Source: Sander lucioperca | Lineage: Eukaryota; Chordata; Actinopteri; Perciformes; Percidae | Assembly: GCF_008315115.2 (NCBI RefSeq) | Contig: NC_050191.1 | Span: 5,214,401 to 5,278,400, forward strand | Direction of reading: 5' to 3' | DNA length: 64,000 bases | Part shown: one piece after another, positions 1 through 11,813 of the stretch | Layout of the letters: every line of letters begins with the position of its first letter | Position numbering within the stretch: the stretch's first letter is position 1 | Program-made: the position numbers and the translations under genes | The notes under the pieces: model-generated | What the model was told of the DNA's origin: nothing | The model's input: only the letters and a program-made list of their open reading frames with translations | Databases searched by the model: none

Positions 1-182
1 CAGTACCTGAGTTCAGGAAGTCTCTCCGCAGGTAAACTGTCTCCTGCTCAGTGGTCAGCTCTGGTCTTCATCTTACTGTCATCAGAGAAAGTTCTGGACG
101 TGTTTGAACTGAAGAAATACGGTGCTTCAGAAGAGGCTCTTCTGAGGCTGCTGCCAGTGGTCAAAGCCTCTAACAAAGCTCT
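1..182 (+). CDS. gene 1: end of FISNA-NACHT exon
   Basis: Open in the frame that gives AQWSALVFILLSSEKVLDVF and ends in PVVKASNKAL. It is nearly identical to 33284-33465 of gene 2. This is the helical segment between NACHT/NOD2-winged-helix and the LRRs. The donor is GTAAGT at 183 and the exon ends in phase 2 (CT|A). Confidence 0.88.
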
Positions 183-3100
183 GTAAGTGGATACATGAAC
201 AATTTCAAATATGCTAAATGTTATACATAACAAATAAAACATTGTGTTTGTGTTCACTAATCCTTCCCTAGACTACGTGGCTGTAATCTGTCAAAGAGAA
301 GCTGTGAAGCTCTGTCCTCAGTTCTCAGCTCCCAGTCCTCTAGTCTGAGACAGCTGGACCTGAGTAACAACGATCTGCAGGATTTAGAAGTAAAGCTGCT
401 TTCTGCTGGACTTCAGAGTCCACACTGTACACTAGAGACTCTCAGGTCAGTATTAAGCTGATTGTAAAGTGTTATAGAGGTTTTGTAGTTTCATTAAATT
501 TAAAATAAAAATAGGTTAAATTTACCACACCTTTTAAAACATTGTGTAACAAAATTATTGTAAATCAGATTAACTTTTAAGACCAGGGGTTTCTATTATT
601 TTCATCTCAGATAAGACTGACTGCACAACACTAACATGCTCAGACAAACACAAAGAAGCTAATCATTAGCAGACAAAATAGAAAGAAAGAAGAAAAAAAA
701 TTGGCTCTCAATAACATTAAAAATTAAGAACAATGTTTTTAAATCTGTACATTTCTATACAGGCTGAGTGGCTGTAACCTGTCAGAGAGAAGCTGTGAAG
801 CTCTGTCCTCAGTTCTCCGCTCTGAGTCCTCTAGTCTGAGAGAGCTGGACCTGAGTTACAACAACCTGCAGGATTCAGGGGTGAATATGCTCTCTGTTGG
901 ACTTCAGAGTCCATACTGTACACTGGAAACTCTCAGGTCAGTATTAAGATGACTGTAAAGTGTTACAGTGGTTTTGTAGTTTCATGAAATTGAAAATGAA
1001 AAATCTCCTCAATTTATCAGACTTTGGTGTAAATTCAGATTAACTTTTAAAACCAGTGGTTTTAATATTTTCATTTCTGTTAAAGGGTAACTTTGGATGT
1101 TTTTCAACCTGGACTCTATTTTCCAATGTTTTTGTGTCTAAGTGACTGATGGGAACAACAACCTTTGACATTGGTCCAGTATTAAGCAAGATCGCTGCAG
1201 TCGGCAGTCATCGAAACAACCTACAATTTAAGTTATTGGGCAGTTGTAAACCTTCAATTTACGTCCACAAAGAGACAGAGAGAGAGAGAGAGAGCCGGGA
1301 CACGTTCAATCTCAGAACGGTGTGCACCGTTGTGAAACGGTGTGCAACTGCTTTAAGATCATAGACTGTAAATATTAAGCAGTGCTCGAATTACGTGGGA
1401 ACCAGAGGGAGCCAAGCTCCCATAGAGTGAGGACTGGCTCCCATGAAATCAATAAAGTCAAAAATCTGAGGGGGTCTCTCATATCGGAAGGTGTCTGCCA
1501 TATGTGGCATTGTAATTTAATCTTAAACAACACTCATTATCCATCCCTGTGCGGTCTCTTACCATTAAAGACGTTAAATTAAAATATAAAATATAGGCTA
1601 CTACAGGACGTAGACCTGAGCCTACCCTACGCTCATGAACGGAGCATGACTGCACTTCACCACCACACCACTAGGCTATGTGAGCAAATCGCATAGGCTA
1701 CGATCAATTTGACAGCACTCGCAAGTCCGAAGAAGTCACCTTGCTTTTAGTTTAATGTGCTTTTGAGGTAAATACCACCAATACATCTTAAATAAATAAA
1801 TCTGTAGCTATCCTCTGCCATTCAGAGCTCCGGAAAAGTTCACAGATATTTTTGAAACACCTTTCAGCAAAACAATGCAATCTTTGATGGAGGAATATTC
1901 AGTGAATACGCTTCCCGACAACATCTCAGTGCAAATTCCAAAATTGTTTGTCTATTTAGTTCCATGGTTCAACACATGAGAAGACTGAACACCCAGGTGT
2001 TGTTATCACTACGTGCACATTATAAGACTAGAACATAGTTTGGCTGTGTAAAGCCTTTATTCATTTCTGCCAGTTAGTGCATTTTCCCTGTGTAGAAGTT
2101 AAAGACTACATGCATTATTGTGTTTGACACTGAGGATATCTGAGACGGTGGCCTGGTTCAAATGAGTTACGTTTTATTTCATTGTGAAATTGAGAATGAC
2201 ACTCAGACTAAATCGTTCAGTCTATTTCTTTGTATTGCGAAATTGAAATGAAATATGGACTATTACAATCAATAATATGTTGAAATTAATTAAAGGAATG
2301 CATTTCTGTAAAAAAAAAAAAAAATCTCTGTCTGTTTTTTATAGCCTAGGCCTACCATGCGCATATACTGCGCAAAAGCGCCACTTGTGCCTAGGCTATT
2401 TAATTGTATAGCCTTGTTAGGCTATGTGCAGGGTGTGCCAACTTTTTTTTATGCGATAGAGAGATCCCGTCAAAGACAAAAAGATAATTCGAGCAAGCAT
2501 TAAGTCTATGTTTGAGACATGTTTGTTTTTTTCTCGTTTGGTGGGTGTGTCTCGGCTCAGGTCACAGGTGATACTCAATCAGCAGAGACGTGTCTGTAAA
2601 CTAAAACATTTAAATAAAACATTTAAAACTGCATCAGCGTTTAACGTTGACGTTTGTTTAAGCCATATTACATGAGAGGGTTTAATTTTGAGGTCCGAAA
2701 GGTGCATCACTGCAGTGTAGGCCTCCTCAAGTGTAATATTGTGATTATACAACAACAGTTACCAACAAAATATGTGTATATGTGCTTTTCTTTTTGCATC
2801 CTTTCTATATTTGCAGCGTGTTTATGTATTTGGTTGTGTTGTGTGTATTTGCAGCGCGTTTATGTATTTGGTTGTGTTGTGTGTATTTGCAGCGCGTTTG
2901 CTGAATGCTGCGCATGTGTTGTCAAATCAATGAAGTTGTTTTCTTAATTTGCTTGTGTTTTGTCTATTTGCATGTGTTTTCTTAAGTTGCATGGTGTTTG
3001 CCCCTGTCGGCCACCATAGGAACTCCCTAAATACAGACAGCATTTCAAGATTCCCACCAGGGACAAAAACACATTGGACCACTGTTACACAGTTTTAAAG

Positions 3101-6100
3101 GATGCCTATCACACCGTTTCCCGGGCAGCTCTAGGACTCTCTGACCACTGTCTGCTTCATCTCATCCCAACCTACAGGCAAAAACTAAAAACTTCTAAAC
3201 CTGTGGCAAAGACTGTAAAGAAATGGACAAGGGTATCAAAGCTGGAGTTGCAGGCTTGCTTTGACTGCACCAACTGGAGCATTTTTGAAGCTGCAACTAC
3301 AGACCTTTAATATTCCAGGCCTATAGGTGGCGCTGCTTCTGCTACAGAAATTCACCAAAAACGTAGAAGAAGAGCATAGTCTTCAGTCGCTTCCACTTCC
3401 GTTCATCACAAGACTTTTATAACTTTTAACACTACTTATTTGATAAAGCCGCCGCCAGAAAACGTGTCGCAGTCGTGTCAGTGGCCATGCACTAGCTAGT
3501 GGGGGTAAGAGGTTGAGGGGTGTGGTGATGACATCATCGATACGCACGTATACGGCTTCACTGTCCAAATGAAGCCAAACGGGAGCCGTTTTTGAATTTT
3601 TTCACCCTGGGACCAGGTTTCAAAAAAGTGAGTTTTCAGGCAGTGCATTTACAGGATTCGTTTGGACGGTCGGCCCAAACGATGCAAAATGTGTTTGCAT
3701 CAAAAAGTGTCTCTGTGTGGATGGCCCCTTTTACTGCAGGTTTGAAAAGCATCCATTATCACACCCCTCACACACAAAAGGTTTTCCCTCAACACCCAAC
3801 CCCCTCCCCCCACCTGCGCTAACAATCCGCAAGAAGGATGTGTGACGGCTCTTTCAGAAGCAGAAGATCAAGAAGGCTCCAGGACCTGATGGTGTGTCCC
3901 CCTGTTGTCTGCCAGTCTGTGCTGAACAGCTGGTGTCAATCTTCACGCAGATCTTTAACCAGTCCCTGGAGCTGTGTGAGATGCCCTCCTGCTTCAAATG
4001 CTCCACCATCATCCCAGTCCCCAAAAAAATCCTCCATTACAGGATTAAATGATTACAGGCCTGTCGCCCTGACATCTGTGGTCATTAAATCCTTTGAAAG
4101 ACTGGTGTTGAGCCACCTGAAGGACATAACAGGACCCCTGCTGGACTTCCTGCAGTTTGCCTACAGCGCAAACAGGTCGGCAGATGATGCTGTCAATATG
4201 GGACTGCAATAAATCCTGCACCACTTCGACTCCCCAGGGATGTATGCCAGGATCCTATTTGTGGACTTCATCTTGGCGTTCAACACCATCATCCCTGAAC
4301 TCCTACATCAGAAGCTCACCCAGTTCTCAGTGCCTGCCACCACCTGTCAGTGGATTATCAGCTTCCTGATTGACAGGCAGCAGCATGTCAGACTGGGGAT
4401 CTCATCCAAAACCCGGTCCATCAGCACCGGCGCCCCACAGGGGTGTGTCCTCTCCCCGCTGCTTTTCTCCCTCTACACTAATGACTGCACCTCAAAGAAC
4501 CTGTAAAACTGCTGAAGTTTGCAGATGACACCACTGTCATTGGTTTGACCCAGGATGGTGATGAGTCTGCTTACAGACAGTAGGTGGAACAGCTGGTCCA
4601 ATGGTGCAGTCAGAACCACCTGGAGTTAAACCCCAAGAAGACTGTGGAGATGACAGTGGACTTTAGGAGAAGTACCGGTCCAGGGTAAGGAAAAGGGCAG
4701 CAAAAATCTCTGCAGACCTGATCACAAACAACCTTTCCTCTGGTAGAAGATACTGTTCGCCAAAACCAGCCAACACAAAGACAGTTTCTTTCCCCAAGCA
4801 GTCACTCTGTTGAACACTCAGAAATAGCCCCCACCCTTACACTGAACAAAGTCAATCAACACTGTTCTGCTCATCTACCTTATGTATATTTCAATCTTAC
4901 AATTAAAATATTATTAATATATTACCATTGCACTGAACTGCCTTGCACTATATTTATATTTAAATCTTAAATCTCAGACTATACTGACATTGCACTATAT
5001 TCCTTCCCTCTCTTCAATTGTTATTGTATATTTTTTGTAAATTTGTAAATTTTATTGTATTGTTATACTGCATACTTCACATATTTTTTATATTTCCTAC
5101 TGTCCTTTCTGTTTTTACTCTTTATATGTTAAGTTAGTATTGTACTTTTATTTTAAAGATTAGCGGAGTCAAATTTCTTGTTTGTTTACGCAAACCTGGC
5201 CAATAAAGCTGATTCTGATTCTGAAAAACAACTTTTAGTGGACAAAATTGATGATGAACATTTCCCCTGTAGGATTACATTGCAGCTCAGATTGCGGCTG
5301 CTGGTTACAGCGTTTTCATTTAATACTGGACCAATTTCCAAGATAGTTTACTTACACACAAAAACACAAATGGGGTCCAGGTTGAAACCCGCCGAAATTA
5401 CCCTTTAAGGCAGACTGATCAACACAAATATTCTTAGACAAACACAAATGAGCTATTCATTAGGCAGAGAAAATAAAAAGATTGCATAAATAAAATTCTG
5501 GCTCTCAGACACATTTAACATTAAGAACAATGTTGTTAATTGTGTACATTTATTTACAGGCTGAGTGGCTGTAAGCTCTCAGAGAGAAGCTGTGAAGCTC
5601 TGTCCTCAGTTCTCAGCTCAGAGTCTAGTTTGAGAGAGCTGGACCTGAGTAACAACAACCTGCAGGATTCAGGAGGGAAGCTGCTTTCTGATGGACTTCA
5701 GAGTCCACAATGCACACTGGAAACTCTCAGGTCAGTATTAAGTGGATTGTAAAAGTGTCCCAGTGGTTTTGTATAGTTTCATAAAATTGGAGATGAAAAA
5801 TATTCATTAAAATATCATTAAAAGGGTCTTTAAAACCGTGTGTAACACAACACAGGTACAATGGGATTAACTTTTAAAATGATGTATAAAATCTCAGGTC
5901 AGTGATAAGCTGATTGTTAAACAGTTGATCTTTTAAAAATCCTGCTCATCCTGCTTTATGTTGATGTTAGTGAAGATGGTCAACATCTGTGGGATTGTCC
6001 CGCTGACATGATTTTCTAAAACACTGAGTTTATGATGTTTTTCTAATTCCAGTTTGTCAGGCTGTCTGATCACAGAGGGAGGCTGTTCTTCTCTAGCTTC

Positions 6101-7976
6101 ACCTCTGAGCTCCAACCCGTCCCATATGAAAGAGCTGGACCTGAGTAACAATGACCTGCAAGATTCAGGTGTGAAGCTGCTTTCTGCTGGACTTCAGAGT
6201 CCACAATGTACACTGGAGACTCTCAGGTCAGTATTAAGCTAATTGTTAAACAGTTTTTTTTTTTTTTAAATCCTGCTTATTCTGTTATAGGTTCATGTTA
6301 GTAAAGATGGTCAACATCTGTGTGATTGTACCGCTGACATGATTTTTTATAAAAAACTAAGTTTATGATGTTTTCCTAATTCCAGTTTGTCAGGCTGTCT
6401 GATCACAGAGGAAGGCTGTACTTCTCTGGCTTCCGCTCTGAGCTCCAACCCCTCCCATCTGAGAGAGCTGGACCTGAGCTTCAATCATCCAGGAGAGTCA
6501 GGAGTGAAGTTTCTGTCTGCTGGACTGGAGGATCCACTCTGGCGACTGAAAACTCTCAGGTATGGACAAGTATTAAGGTATTAAAGTCAAGCCAAAACTA
6601 AGCACCACCCATCGGACAGAGCAAACTCTTCCAATTCAAGGCTAAACAGTTACTAAAATATGTTTCTGAGGATCTGAGGAACTCTTTTTCATGTTGAACA
6701 GCAGTTACACTAAGTTAAGCATGTTGGATCATTCTGACTGTTTCTTCCTCCAGGTTGGACCATGGTGGAGAGCAGAGGTTAAGACCTGGTCTGATGAAGT
6801 GTAAGATTGGATTCAGTTTGAGTTATGAAGATAAAACAGCACAGTCAGTTTCTCTTTAAATACAAAGCTTTTTATTCAATAAAACATTACTGACATGTGT
6901 CATCATAAAACCCTGCCCCCGAGCCCTATCCCTCAGGAAATTCCCCTAAAATGAATCATTATGGTTGATTCATTTTATGCCTATTTACACATTTCTGGTC
7001 TTATTTGATGGTTAGAAGCTAATGAATATAAATCCATTGTAACAAAACCTATTTCTACCACTCTAGAGTAAATGTAGATGCATATTTTGGATCTTTTGGC
7101 TTCTCATATGTACAAATGTTTATATTATATATTATATATTATTTTATATTTTATATTATATTATTACAACTTTAATGTCAAAAGACATAATAAAACATAT
7201 TTGGACGACATACAATTGGTTTATGGATTTCTGAAAGCTGAAGATCTAATGTTTTTAAACGGTATAACAGTCATATTTTGTGTAAATAAAATATTATGAA
7301 AAGGCAAGTTTTCTTAACTACACAGTGGGTGGACTCTCAGGCTTTTAAACTTTGTAGTAATTCACATTAGCACACGCACAAAGATGTGCATCAGATGTGT
7401 CTGATGATAAACTGCTGCTGTGTCTTTTTCTTTCCATCAGATTCTTGTGATCCCACAGTGGACACAAACACAGTGAACAGAACCCTTAAACTGTCTGACA
7501 ACAACAGGAAGGTGACACATATGGAGGAGAAGCAGCCATATCTTTATCATCCAGAGAGGTTTGACTGCAGGCAGCTGCTGTGTAGAGATGGTCTGACTGG
7601 TCGCTGTTACTGGGAGATTGAGGGGAGCGGAGAAGTTGATGTAGCAGTGAGTTACAGAAGAATCAGCAGGAGAGGAGACAGTGAAGACTGTTTGTTTGGA
7701 TACAATGATCAGTCCTGGAGTCTGGACTGCTGGTCTGATGGTGTTTACTCTGTGTGGCACAATAAAAGAAGAACAGACCTCCCTGTCTCCTCCTCCTCTG
7801 TCTCTGGTAGAGTAGCAGTGTATGTGGACTATCCTGCTGGCACTCTGTCCTTCTACAGAGTCTCCTCTGACACACTGATCCACCTCCACACCTTCAACAC
7901 CACATTCACTGAACCTCTTTACCCAGGGTTTGGGTTTCGGTTGCCTGGTTCCTCAGTGTCTCTGTGTTCTCTGTAG
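1..7976 (+). CDS. NLR gene 1 (NLRC3-like, FISNA-NACHT-LRR-B30.2 family), 3' part only
   Basis: Teleost NLR-C gene cut by the left edge of the window. What is visible is the last 182 bp of the large NACHT exon, LRR exons at 272-445, 763-936, 5560-5730, 6053-6226 and 6386-6559, a 47-bp exon at 6754-6800 and a terminal PRY-SPRY exon at 7441-7976 ending in TAG. All introns start GT and end AG, and all visible exon phases join into one open frame: each LRR exon ends CTC-AG and the next supplies the third base of an Arg codon. The family acts in cytosolic innate immune sensing; that role is family knowledge. The ATPase and N-terminal domains lie outside the window. The intron between the second and third LRR exons is inflated to 4.6 kb by transposons. 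No frameshift or stop is seen, so the visible part looks functional. Confidence 0.88.
272..445 (+). CDS. gene 1: LRR exon 1
   Basis: 174 bp, 58 codons, two ribonuclease-inhibitor-type leucine-rich repeats. It has the family pattern CNLS.RSCEALSSVL followed by LRQLDLSNNDLQD. The acceptor is TTCCCTAG|A at 270-271 and the donor GTCAGT at 446. The usual DSGVK after NDLQ is replaced by DLEVK, but the frame is kept. Confidence 0.85.
763..936 (+). CDS. gene 1: LRR exon 2
   Basis: 174 bp with acceptor TATACAG|G and donor GTCAGT. It encodes LSGCNLSERSCEALSSVL and LRELDLSYNNLQDSG. It lies 317 bp after LRR exon 1, in the only LRR intron of this type that lacks the palindromic TTAA element. Confidence 0.85.
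1380..3000. other. unassigned insertion in gene 1 intron
   Basis: No gene is seen. The sequence is AT-rich with a poly(A) tract near 2310, and 2810-2900 holds three imperfect copies of a roughly 38-bp unit containing GCGTTTATGTATTTGGTTG. The start CAGTGCTCGAA resembles a hAT end, but no matching right terminus was found. Confidence 0.3.
3005..5226 (+). mobile_element. Rex1/CR1-type LINE, decayed
   Basis: Non-LTR retrotransposon remnant. At 3030-3310 the end of the endonuclease/linker can be read (ALGLSDHCLLHLIPTYRQKL, then DLQACFD-like ELQACFD). The reverse transcriptase runs 3838-4690: KAPGPDGVSP, NDYRPVALTS, FVDFILAFNT, STGAPQGCVLSPLL and KFADDTTVIG with the FADD catalytic motif near 4520. 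There is a stop at 4209, a stop after NL near 4504 and further stops, so it is inactive. Position 3312 to about 3790 is a secondary noncoding insertion. The 3' end carries the GATTCT microsatellite (5210-5226) usual for this family, after which the host intron element resumes. Confidence 0.75.
5560..5730 (+). CDS. gene 1: LRR exon 3
   Basis: 171 bp, one codon shorter than its neighbours because a serine is missing in the ESSSLREL stretch (here ESSLREL). It encodes LSGCKLSERSCEALSSVL and LDLSNNNLQDSG. Acceptor TTTACAG|G, donor GTCAGT. It follows a 4.6-kb transposon-filled intron. Confidence 0.85.
6053..6226 (+). CDS. gene 1: LRR exon 4 (terminal type)
   Basis: 174 bp. It belongs to a different LRR subtype from exons 1-3: SGCLITEGGCSSLASPL with SSNPSHMKELDLSNNDLQD. 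Acceptor AATTCCAG|T, donor GTCAGT. This subtype marks the 3' end of the LRR array in this family; no copy of it is found in gene 2. Confidence 0.85.
6386..6559 (+). CDS. gene 1: LRR exon 5 (last LRR)
   Basis: 174 bp. It encodes SGCLITEEGCTSLASAL and then LDLSFNHPGESGVKFLSAGL, the form usual for the last LRR of NLRC3-like fish genes. Acceptor AATTCCAG|T, donor GTATGG (the other LRR exons use GTCAGT). Confidence 0.85.
6754..6800 (+). CDS. gene 1: 47-bp linker exon between LRRs and B30.2
   Basis: Short exon reading LDHGGEQRLRPGLMK and ending in phase 1 (K then T|AT). Acceptor CTCCAG|G, donor GTAAGA. It shifts the splice phase from 2 to 1 and so is needed to keep the B30.2 exon in frame. A 47-bp exon here is characteristic of the family. 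No counterpart is present in gene 2. Confidence 0.8.
7441..7976 (+). CDS. gene 1: PRY-SPRY (B30.2) terminal exon
   Basis: 536 bp ending in TAG at 7974-7976, with acceptor TCCATCAG|A at 7439-7440. PRY motifs come first: VDTNTVNRTLKLSDNNRKVT, then the PYLYHPERFD segment. SPRY follows with CYWEIEG, VAVSYRRI, FGYNDQSWSL, a hydrophobic VYVDYPAGTLSFY core strand and a final LYPGFGF strand. The order and length are those of a complete B30.2 domain, a protein- or ligand-binding module that in fish NLR-C and TRIM proteins is variable at its loops. The exon is open throughout, in contrast to the copy at 55617-56250. Confidence 0.9.
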
Positions 7977-8622
7977 GAAGAGATAACTTCCAGTCCTGTG
8001 GTTTAAATGTTGGTGATGGACAAGGTTTCACATTTGGTTCACATTTGGCACACTGTGCCTTTTTGACAGAAATGTTCTTCTTCTTAGAAATGAAGAAATT
8101 ATCTCCTCAGGGCTGAACTTATTGTGTACAAACAATACTTGACCAAAACAGAGAAGAGACCTCAACATATGAATGGGAATGTAAACAGTCTATTTTTGTA
8201 TGTTGTTGTCTTGTTGTAAGTGCAACTTACATGTTTTGTATGCTGCATATGCATATCTATTTGTTTTTTTCTGCAATACTATGATATTGTAAAGTAGGGG
8301 CAGGACTTTATAAGCATTATGCTTCTGCCTGCTCCTTCTTAAAATCATTCTTTTGGTTCTTTGATGGAATCAGATTTATTTGTCTAGATTTGTGTTTCAT
8401 CTGATTTTGTTTTCTCTTCTTCATTCACAGTATGGTGATTGTTCAAGATACATAAATCAAACTGTTGACTTTGATATTCACTGTAATCACGTTTTCTTGC
8501 AGCAGTCCAAACAGCTGTTAGTGATTTATTTCCATAAACGTTTAAAGACAAAAAACAATGTTGATGTTTATGAGTTCAACCTGTTTTAACAAATGTAAAT
8601 CTTGTACATTTGTAAATCAAAG

Positions 8623-8628
8623 AATAAA
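8623..8628 (+). promoter_or_regulatory. poly(A) signal AATAAA of gene 1
   Basis: AATAAA about 650 bp after the stop codon, in a 3' untranslated region (7977 to about 8650) with no long frame. The same signal in the same context is at 58343-58348 behind the broken gene 2 terminal exon. Confidence 0.55.
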
Positions 8629-8889
8629 GACATGTTTTATACTTCTTATGAATATAATCCAATTAATCTTATTTCCATATATGAGTGTTTTGTATAAATA
8701 TGTTTGAAAACTGGACGTAGTCTCACGTGTATCCTTCCACGTACTTCAGTAACAAAGATGACCGTGCTGGGCTTCTGCATAAATTGCATTTCACAGTTCG
8801 TTTCCAACAGACATTAACTCTGTTATGATTTCCTGTTGTCATTTCAACCGAGGTGGAAGAAGTACTAATACCACAGTGTAGAAATTGGA

Positions 8890-9605
8890 ATCCATCCATC
8901 CATCTTTGTCCGCTTATCCGGGGTTGGGTCACGGGGGCAGCAGCTCCAGCAGAGGACCCCAAACTTCCCTTTCCCAAGCCACATTAACCAGCTCCGACTG
9001 GGGGATCCCAAGGCATTCCCAGGCCAGGTTGGAGATATAATCCCTCCACCTAGTCCTGGGTCTTCCCCGAGGCCTCCTCCCAGCTGGACGTGCCTGGAAC
9101 ACCTCCCTAGGGAGATGCCCAGGGGGCATCCTTACCAGATGCCCAAACCACCTCATCTGGCTGCTTTCGACGCAAAGGAGCAGCGGCTCCTCACAGATCA
9201 GTTCCTCACAGATGACTGAGCTTCTCACCCTATCTCTAAGGGAGATGCCAGCCACCCTCCTAAGGAAACCCATTTCTGCCGCTTGTACCCTGGATCTCGT
9301 TCTTTCTGTCATGACCCACCCTTCATGACCATAGGTAAGGGTAGGAACGGAAATTGAGCGGTAGATTGAGAGCTTTGTTTTACTGCAGAGAACCTGGTCA
9401 TACAGAGATTGGATGGCCCTGAGAAGGGACCCCCTCCACCCATACTACTGCAGCACCTTCCACAGTATCTCCCGGGGGACCCGGCCATACATTTTCTCCA
9501 GATCCACAAAACACATGTAGAACGGATGGGCATACTCCCAGGCTCCCTCCAGGATCCTTGCAAGAATGAAGAGCTGGTCCGTTGTGCCATGGAGGCCAAC
9601 ATGTC
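8890..9605 (-). pseudogene. RTE-type LINE fragment (C-terminal RT region)
   Basis: Reading on the minus strand, 9312-8929 encodes the C-terminal part of an RTE-clade polyprotein: MTERTRSRVQAAEMGFLRR, SQMRWFGHLVRMPPG, ARPAGRRPRGRPRTRWRDYI and ending LLELLPP. Upstream, 9602-9311 contains frame-broken RT (VDLEKMYGR-like, here CVLWIWRKCMAG in another frame). The 3' end is ATCCATCCATC at 8892. It matches the larger copy at 36627-39360. It lies at the same position relative to gene 1 as the shorter fragment at 58650-58885 does to gene 2. Confidence 0.75.
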
Positions 9606-10236
9606 ACACTAGGCGCAAAAAGACAAAACATTCAGACAAGCTAGACTTTTTGCATCGTAGTCGTGAAGCGTCCAATAAATCAATTTGTTGTTTTAATGGA
9701 CAGTTCTTTCTTCTCCAAAGCAGAATAGTCGACTAATCGACTCAGAGGAGGCAGCTACATAAGTACAAGTCCTGCATTCTAAATCTTACTTACATGAAAG
9801 TATACAAGTATCAGCATCAAAATATACAAAGTACCAAATGTAGTCCTCATTTTTCAGAATAATCTCTAATAGTATTGTTAAAGTTGCAGTATTGATCTAG
9901 GACTGTGAATCTGCTGATGTACCAGATGGTCCAGTGTTCAGGACTGACGTGATTACCTATAATGTTATTTTGTACATGTTTTTTTAAATTATAAATATTT
10001 GCCCATCAAGCTGCCTAACTTGCTGAGTTAGGTAGCTGACCCACTGGGCTCACAGGGACTAACCTGTTCTCTGTTCCCTCCTCAACACTGGAAATTCAGA
10101 AATTTGCAAGTTGAAATCAGCGTGAAATCGCAACGAATGCAAGGTTTGAAACTGTTAGATGATTGTGAACGCAAGGTTTGAAAGTTGTTAGATGTTTTTG
10201 AAATGAAGCCACAAACAGCAGTCACTCGTGTGACAT
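9606..10236. other. intergenic, no gene seen
   Basis: AT-rich DNA without a supported frame. Parts (9720-9910 and 10000-10230) are paralogous to 59250-59430 and 59700-59900 downstream of gene 2. Confidence 0.4.
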
Positions 10237-10308
10237 AGCTGAAGGGGGTTCGAACTCACATTCTCCATGTTGGCGGTCGGTGCCCTTCACCACTGGACCA
10301 TCTCAGGT
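10237..10308 (-). repeat. tRNA-like repeat, copy 1
   Basis: Minus strand gives a tRNA-like order: ACCTGAG, TGGTCCAGTGG (A-box-like) and GTTCGAACC (B-box-like). The 3' acceptor strand is altered (AGCTGAAG), so this copy is degenerate. See the 73-nt copy at 11741-11813. Confidence 0.4.
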
Positions 10309-10379
10309 GCATATCAACACCACAAAGAGCTGCAGAAAGTTCCCCTTCATCAACCTGCAGAGAAACTAAGTTTACACAC

Positions 10380-11560
10380 TGAAACATGTTCTGGTGTTCT
10401 CTACAGCTGATCTACTCGTTCTTTACCAGGTTCCAGTGTTCCTTTAACATGTTTCAATGGTTATTGTGGAAGTTCGGTGCCACTTAAATGCCTGCACTGC
10501 TCTCTGATGCTCCTAAACGGAAGGTTAGAGGCAACAGAAACATTGCTGCATGTAAGGTTAGTTAACACTACACTTGACACCAGGTAACGTTAGCCTACCG
10601 TCATCATCATATCGTTAGCTAGCAGCTGGATTAAACACGGTTAAAATGCTAAACGTTGTAAAAGTTTGTCTGTATTTCATTATAGAGGATTTCAATACCG
10701 GGGCGTATGACAGTCTGTACCAACAACACAGATGTTGCGTTCACTTGAAACTCACCTCACCAGCCTCGTGCTGCATTCAAAGTTATTGTAAAATACCCTT
10801 TTCCTATCCAGTGATTGTTTTTGTCATTTAACAGGAATTTACTGGTGAAATAAGGAAGAGGCTCGATATTTGGTCGCATTTTATGTATAATGATATTGAC
10901 AAAAAATCTGAACGTGTCAATATAACTATTTGACTGAAATAGTTATCAGAAATAATCTCAGAAATAATTTGTTATTTAAAAAAGACTAAAATGTTTTGAC
11001 TAAAACTTGACTAACAAAAAAACATGTGAATGACTAATGACTAAAACTAACAAGGACATTTGGCACAAGACTAAGACTAAATTAAAAGTAGGTGACAAAA
11101 TTAACACTACTAAGGAAAAAGAGTGAAGGGCTATGCCAGAAATTTTAGGCTGCATTCTGCCTCAAAACAAGCCAACTTTTCCTAAACATGGGAGCGTACC
11201 AGTGTGATCCACACTGCAGCTTCATTCCACCTTTCAGTGCTGAGATTATCTTTCATTAAATGATCAGCTGGCACCATCTAGTGGACAGATAGTAGAACTA
11301 CACCATCTGATGTGTGAGTTCTCTGATTAGGTTTCTGGATGAATGAAACACAGCAAGTGTCTCAGACACAGTGGAGAACAAATTAAGAAAGCACAATGTT
11401 TCAGCCACCAGATAAAATACAAACAGCTCACAAGAAATCTCCAACACTCAACACAGGTGAGAAACAACGGCATTGATTAACCGATCACTTTAGACAGGTA
11501 AGGGGGAAGAAGACGTTGATGTATTGTATTAATGTATCAGTGTTTTCTTTAATGATTCCT
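10380..11560. other. intergenic repeats, no gene seen
   Basis: 10560-10860 includes about 100 bp (AAGTTATTGTAAAATACCC and flank) shared with 35845-35930 inside the hAT element, so it is a transposon remnant. 10920-11115 is an A-rich TGACTAAAACTAAC-type simple stretch. No supported coding frame. Confidence 0.35.
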
Positions 11561-11740
11561 CTCTAATCAACCTCACATGGACTTACCTGTTCTCTGTTCC
11601 CTCCATGATCCTGGAAAATCTGAAATTCGCAAATTGAAATCGATGCAAAATTGCAACAAAAGTTTGAAAGTTACAGATGTTTGCGAACAACTTGTAGTTG
11701 CTTTTTAAATTTAACCACAAACACAGCAATCACTCCTGCT

Positions 11741-11813
11741 ACCTGAGGCTGGGTTTGAACCCACATTCTCCATGTTGGCAGTCGGTGCCCTTCACCACTG
11801 GACCATCTCAGGT
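11741..11813 (-). repeat. tRNA-like repeat, copy 2 (73 nt, acceptor stem paired)
   Basis: On the minus strand it begins ACCTGAG and ends CTCAGGT, a perfect 7-bp acceptor stem, and is exactly 73 nt long. TGGTCCAGTGG fits a pol III A box and GGGTTCAAACCC a B box and T arm. The anticodon arm does not pair well, so I treat it as a tRNA-derived repeat or pseudogene rather than a working tRNA. Copies lie at 10237-10308 and 59922-59994. Confidence 0.45.

Larger units (their letters stand above)
1080..5408. mobile_element. palindromic TTAA element, copy A (gene 1 intron), split by Rex1-type LINE and unknown DNA
   Basis: Left end TTAAAGGGTAACTTTGG at 1080; right end reads ...TTACCCTTTAA and finishes at 5408. 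The left arm (1080 to about 1375) and right arm (5226-5408) are inverted copies of each other over sequences such as CAACCTGGAC, GGAACAACAA and GGTCCAGTATTAA. The TTAA at each end is the target duplication expected for piggyBac- or Kolobok-type elements. The centre is displaced by a Rex1-type LINE and about 1.6 kb of unassigned sequence. Confidence 0.65.

Noticed and set aside
5540..5752. LRR frames taken as starting at a Met in the preceding intron (MCTFIYRL...), recurring before every LRR exon
   Set aside because: The leader is the conserved intron end TGTACATTTATTTACAG read through; the acceptor AG defines the exon start.
7437..7889. 150-codon frame antisense to the B30.2 exon of gene 1
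   Set aside because: Mirror of a real coding exon; no motif and opposite to the spliced gene.
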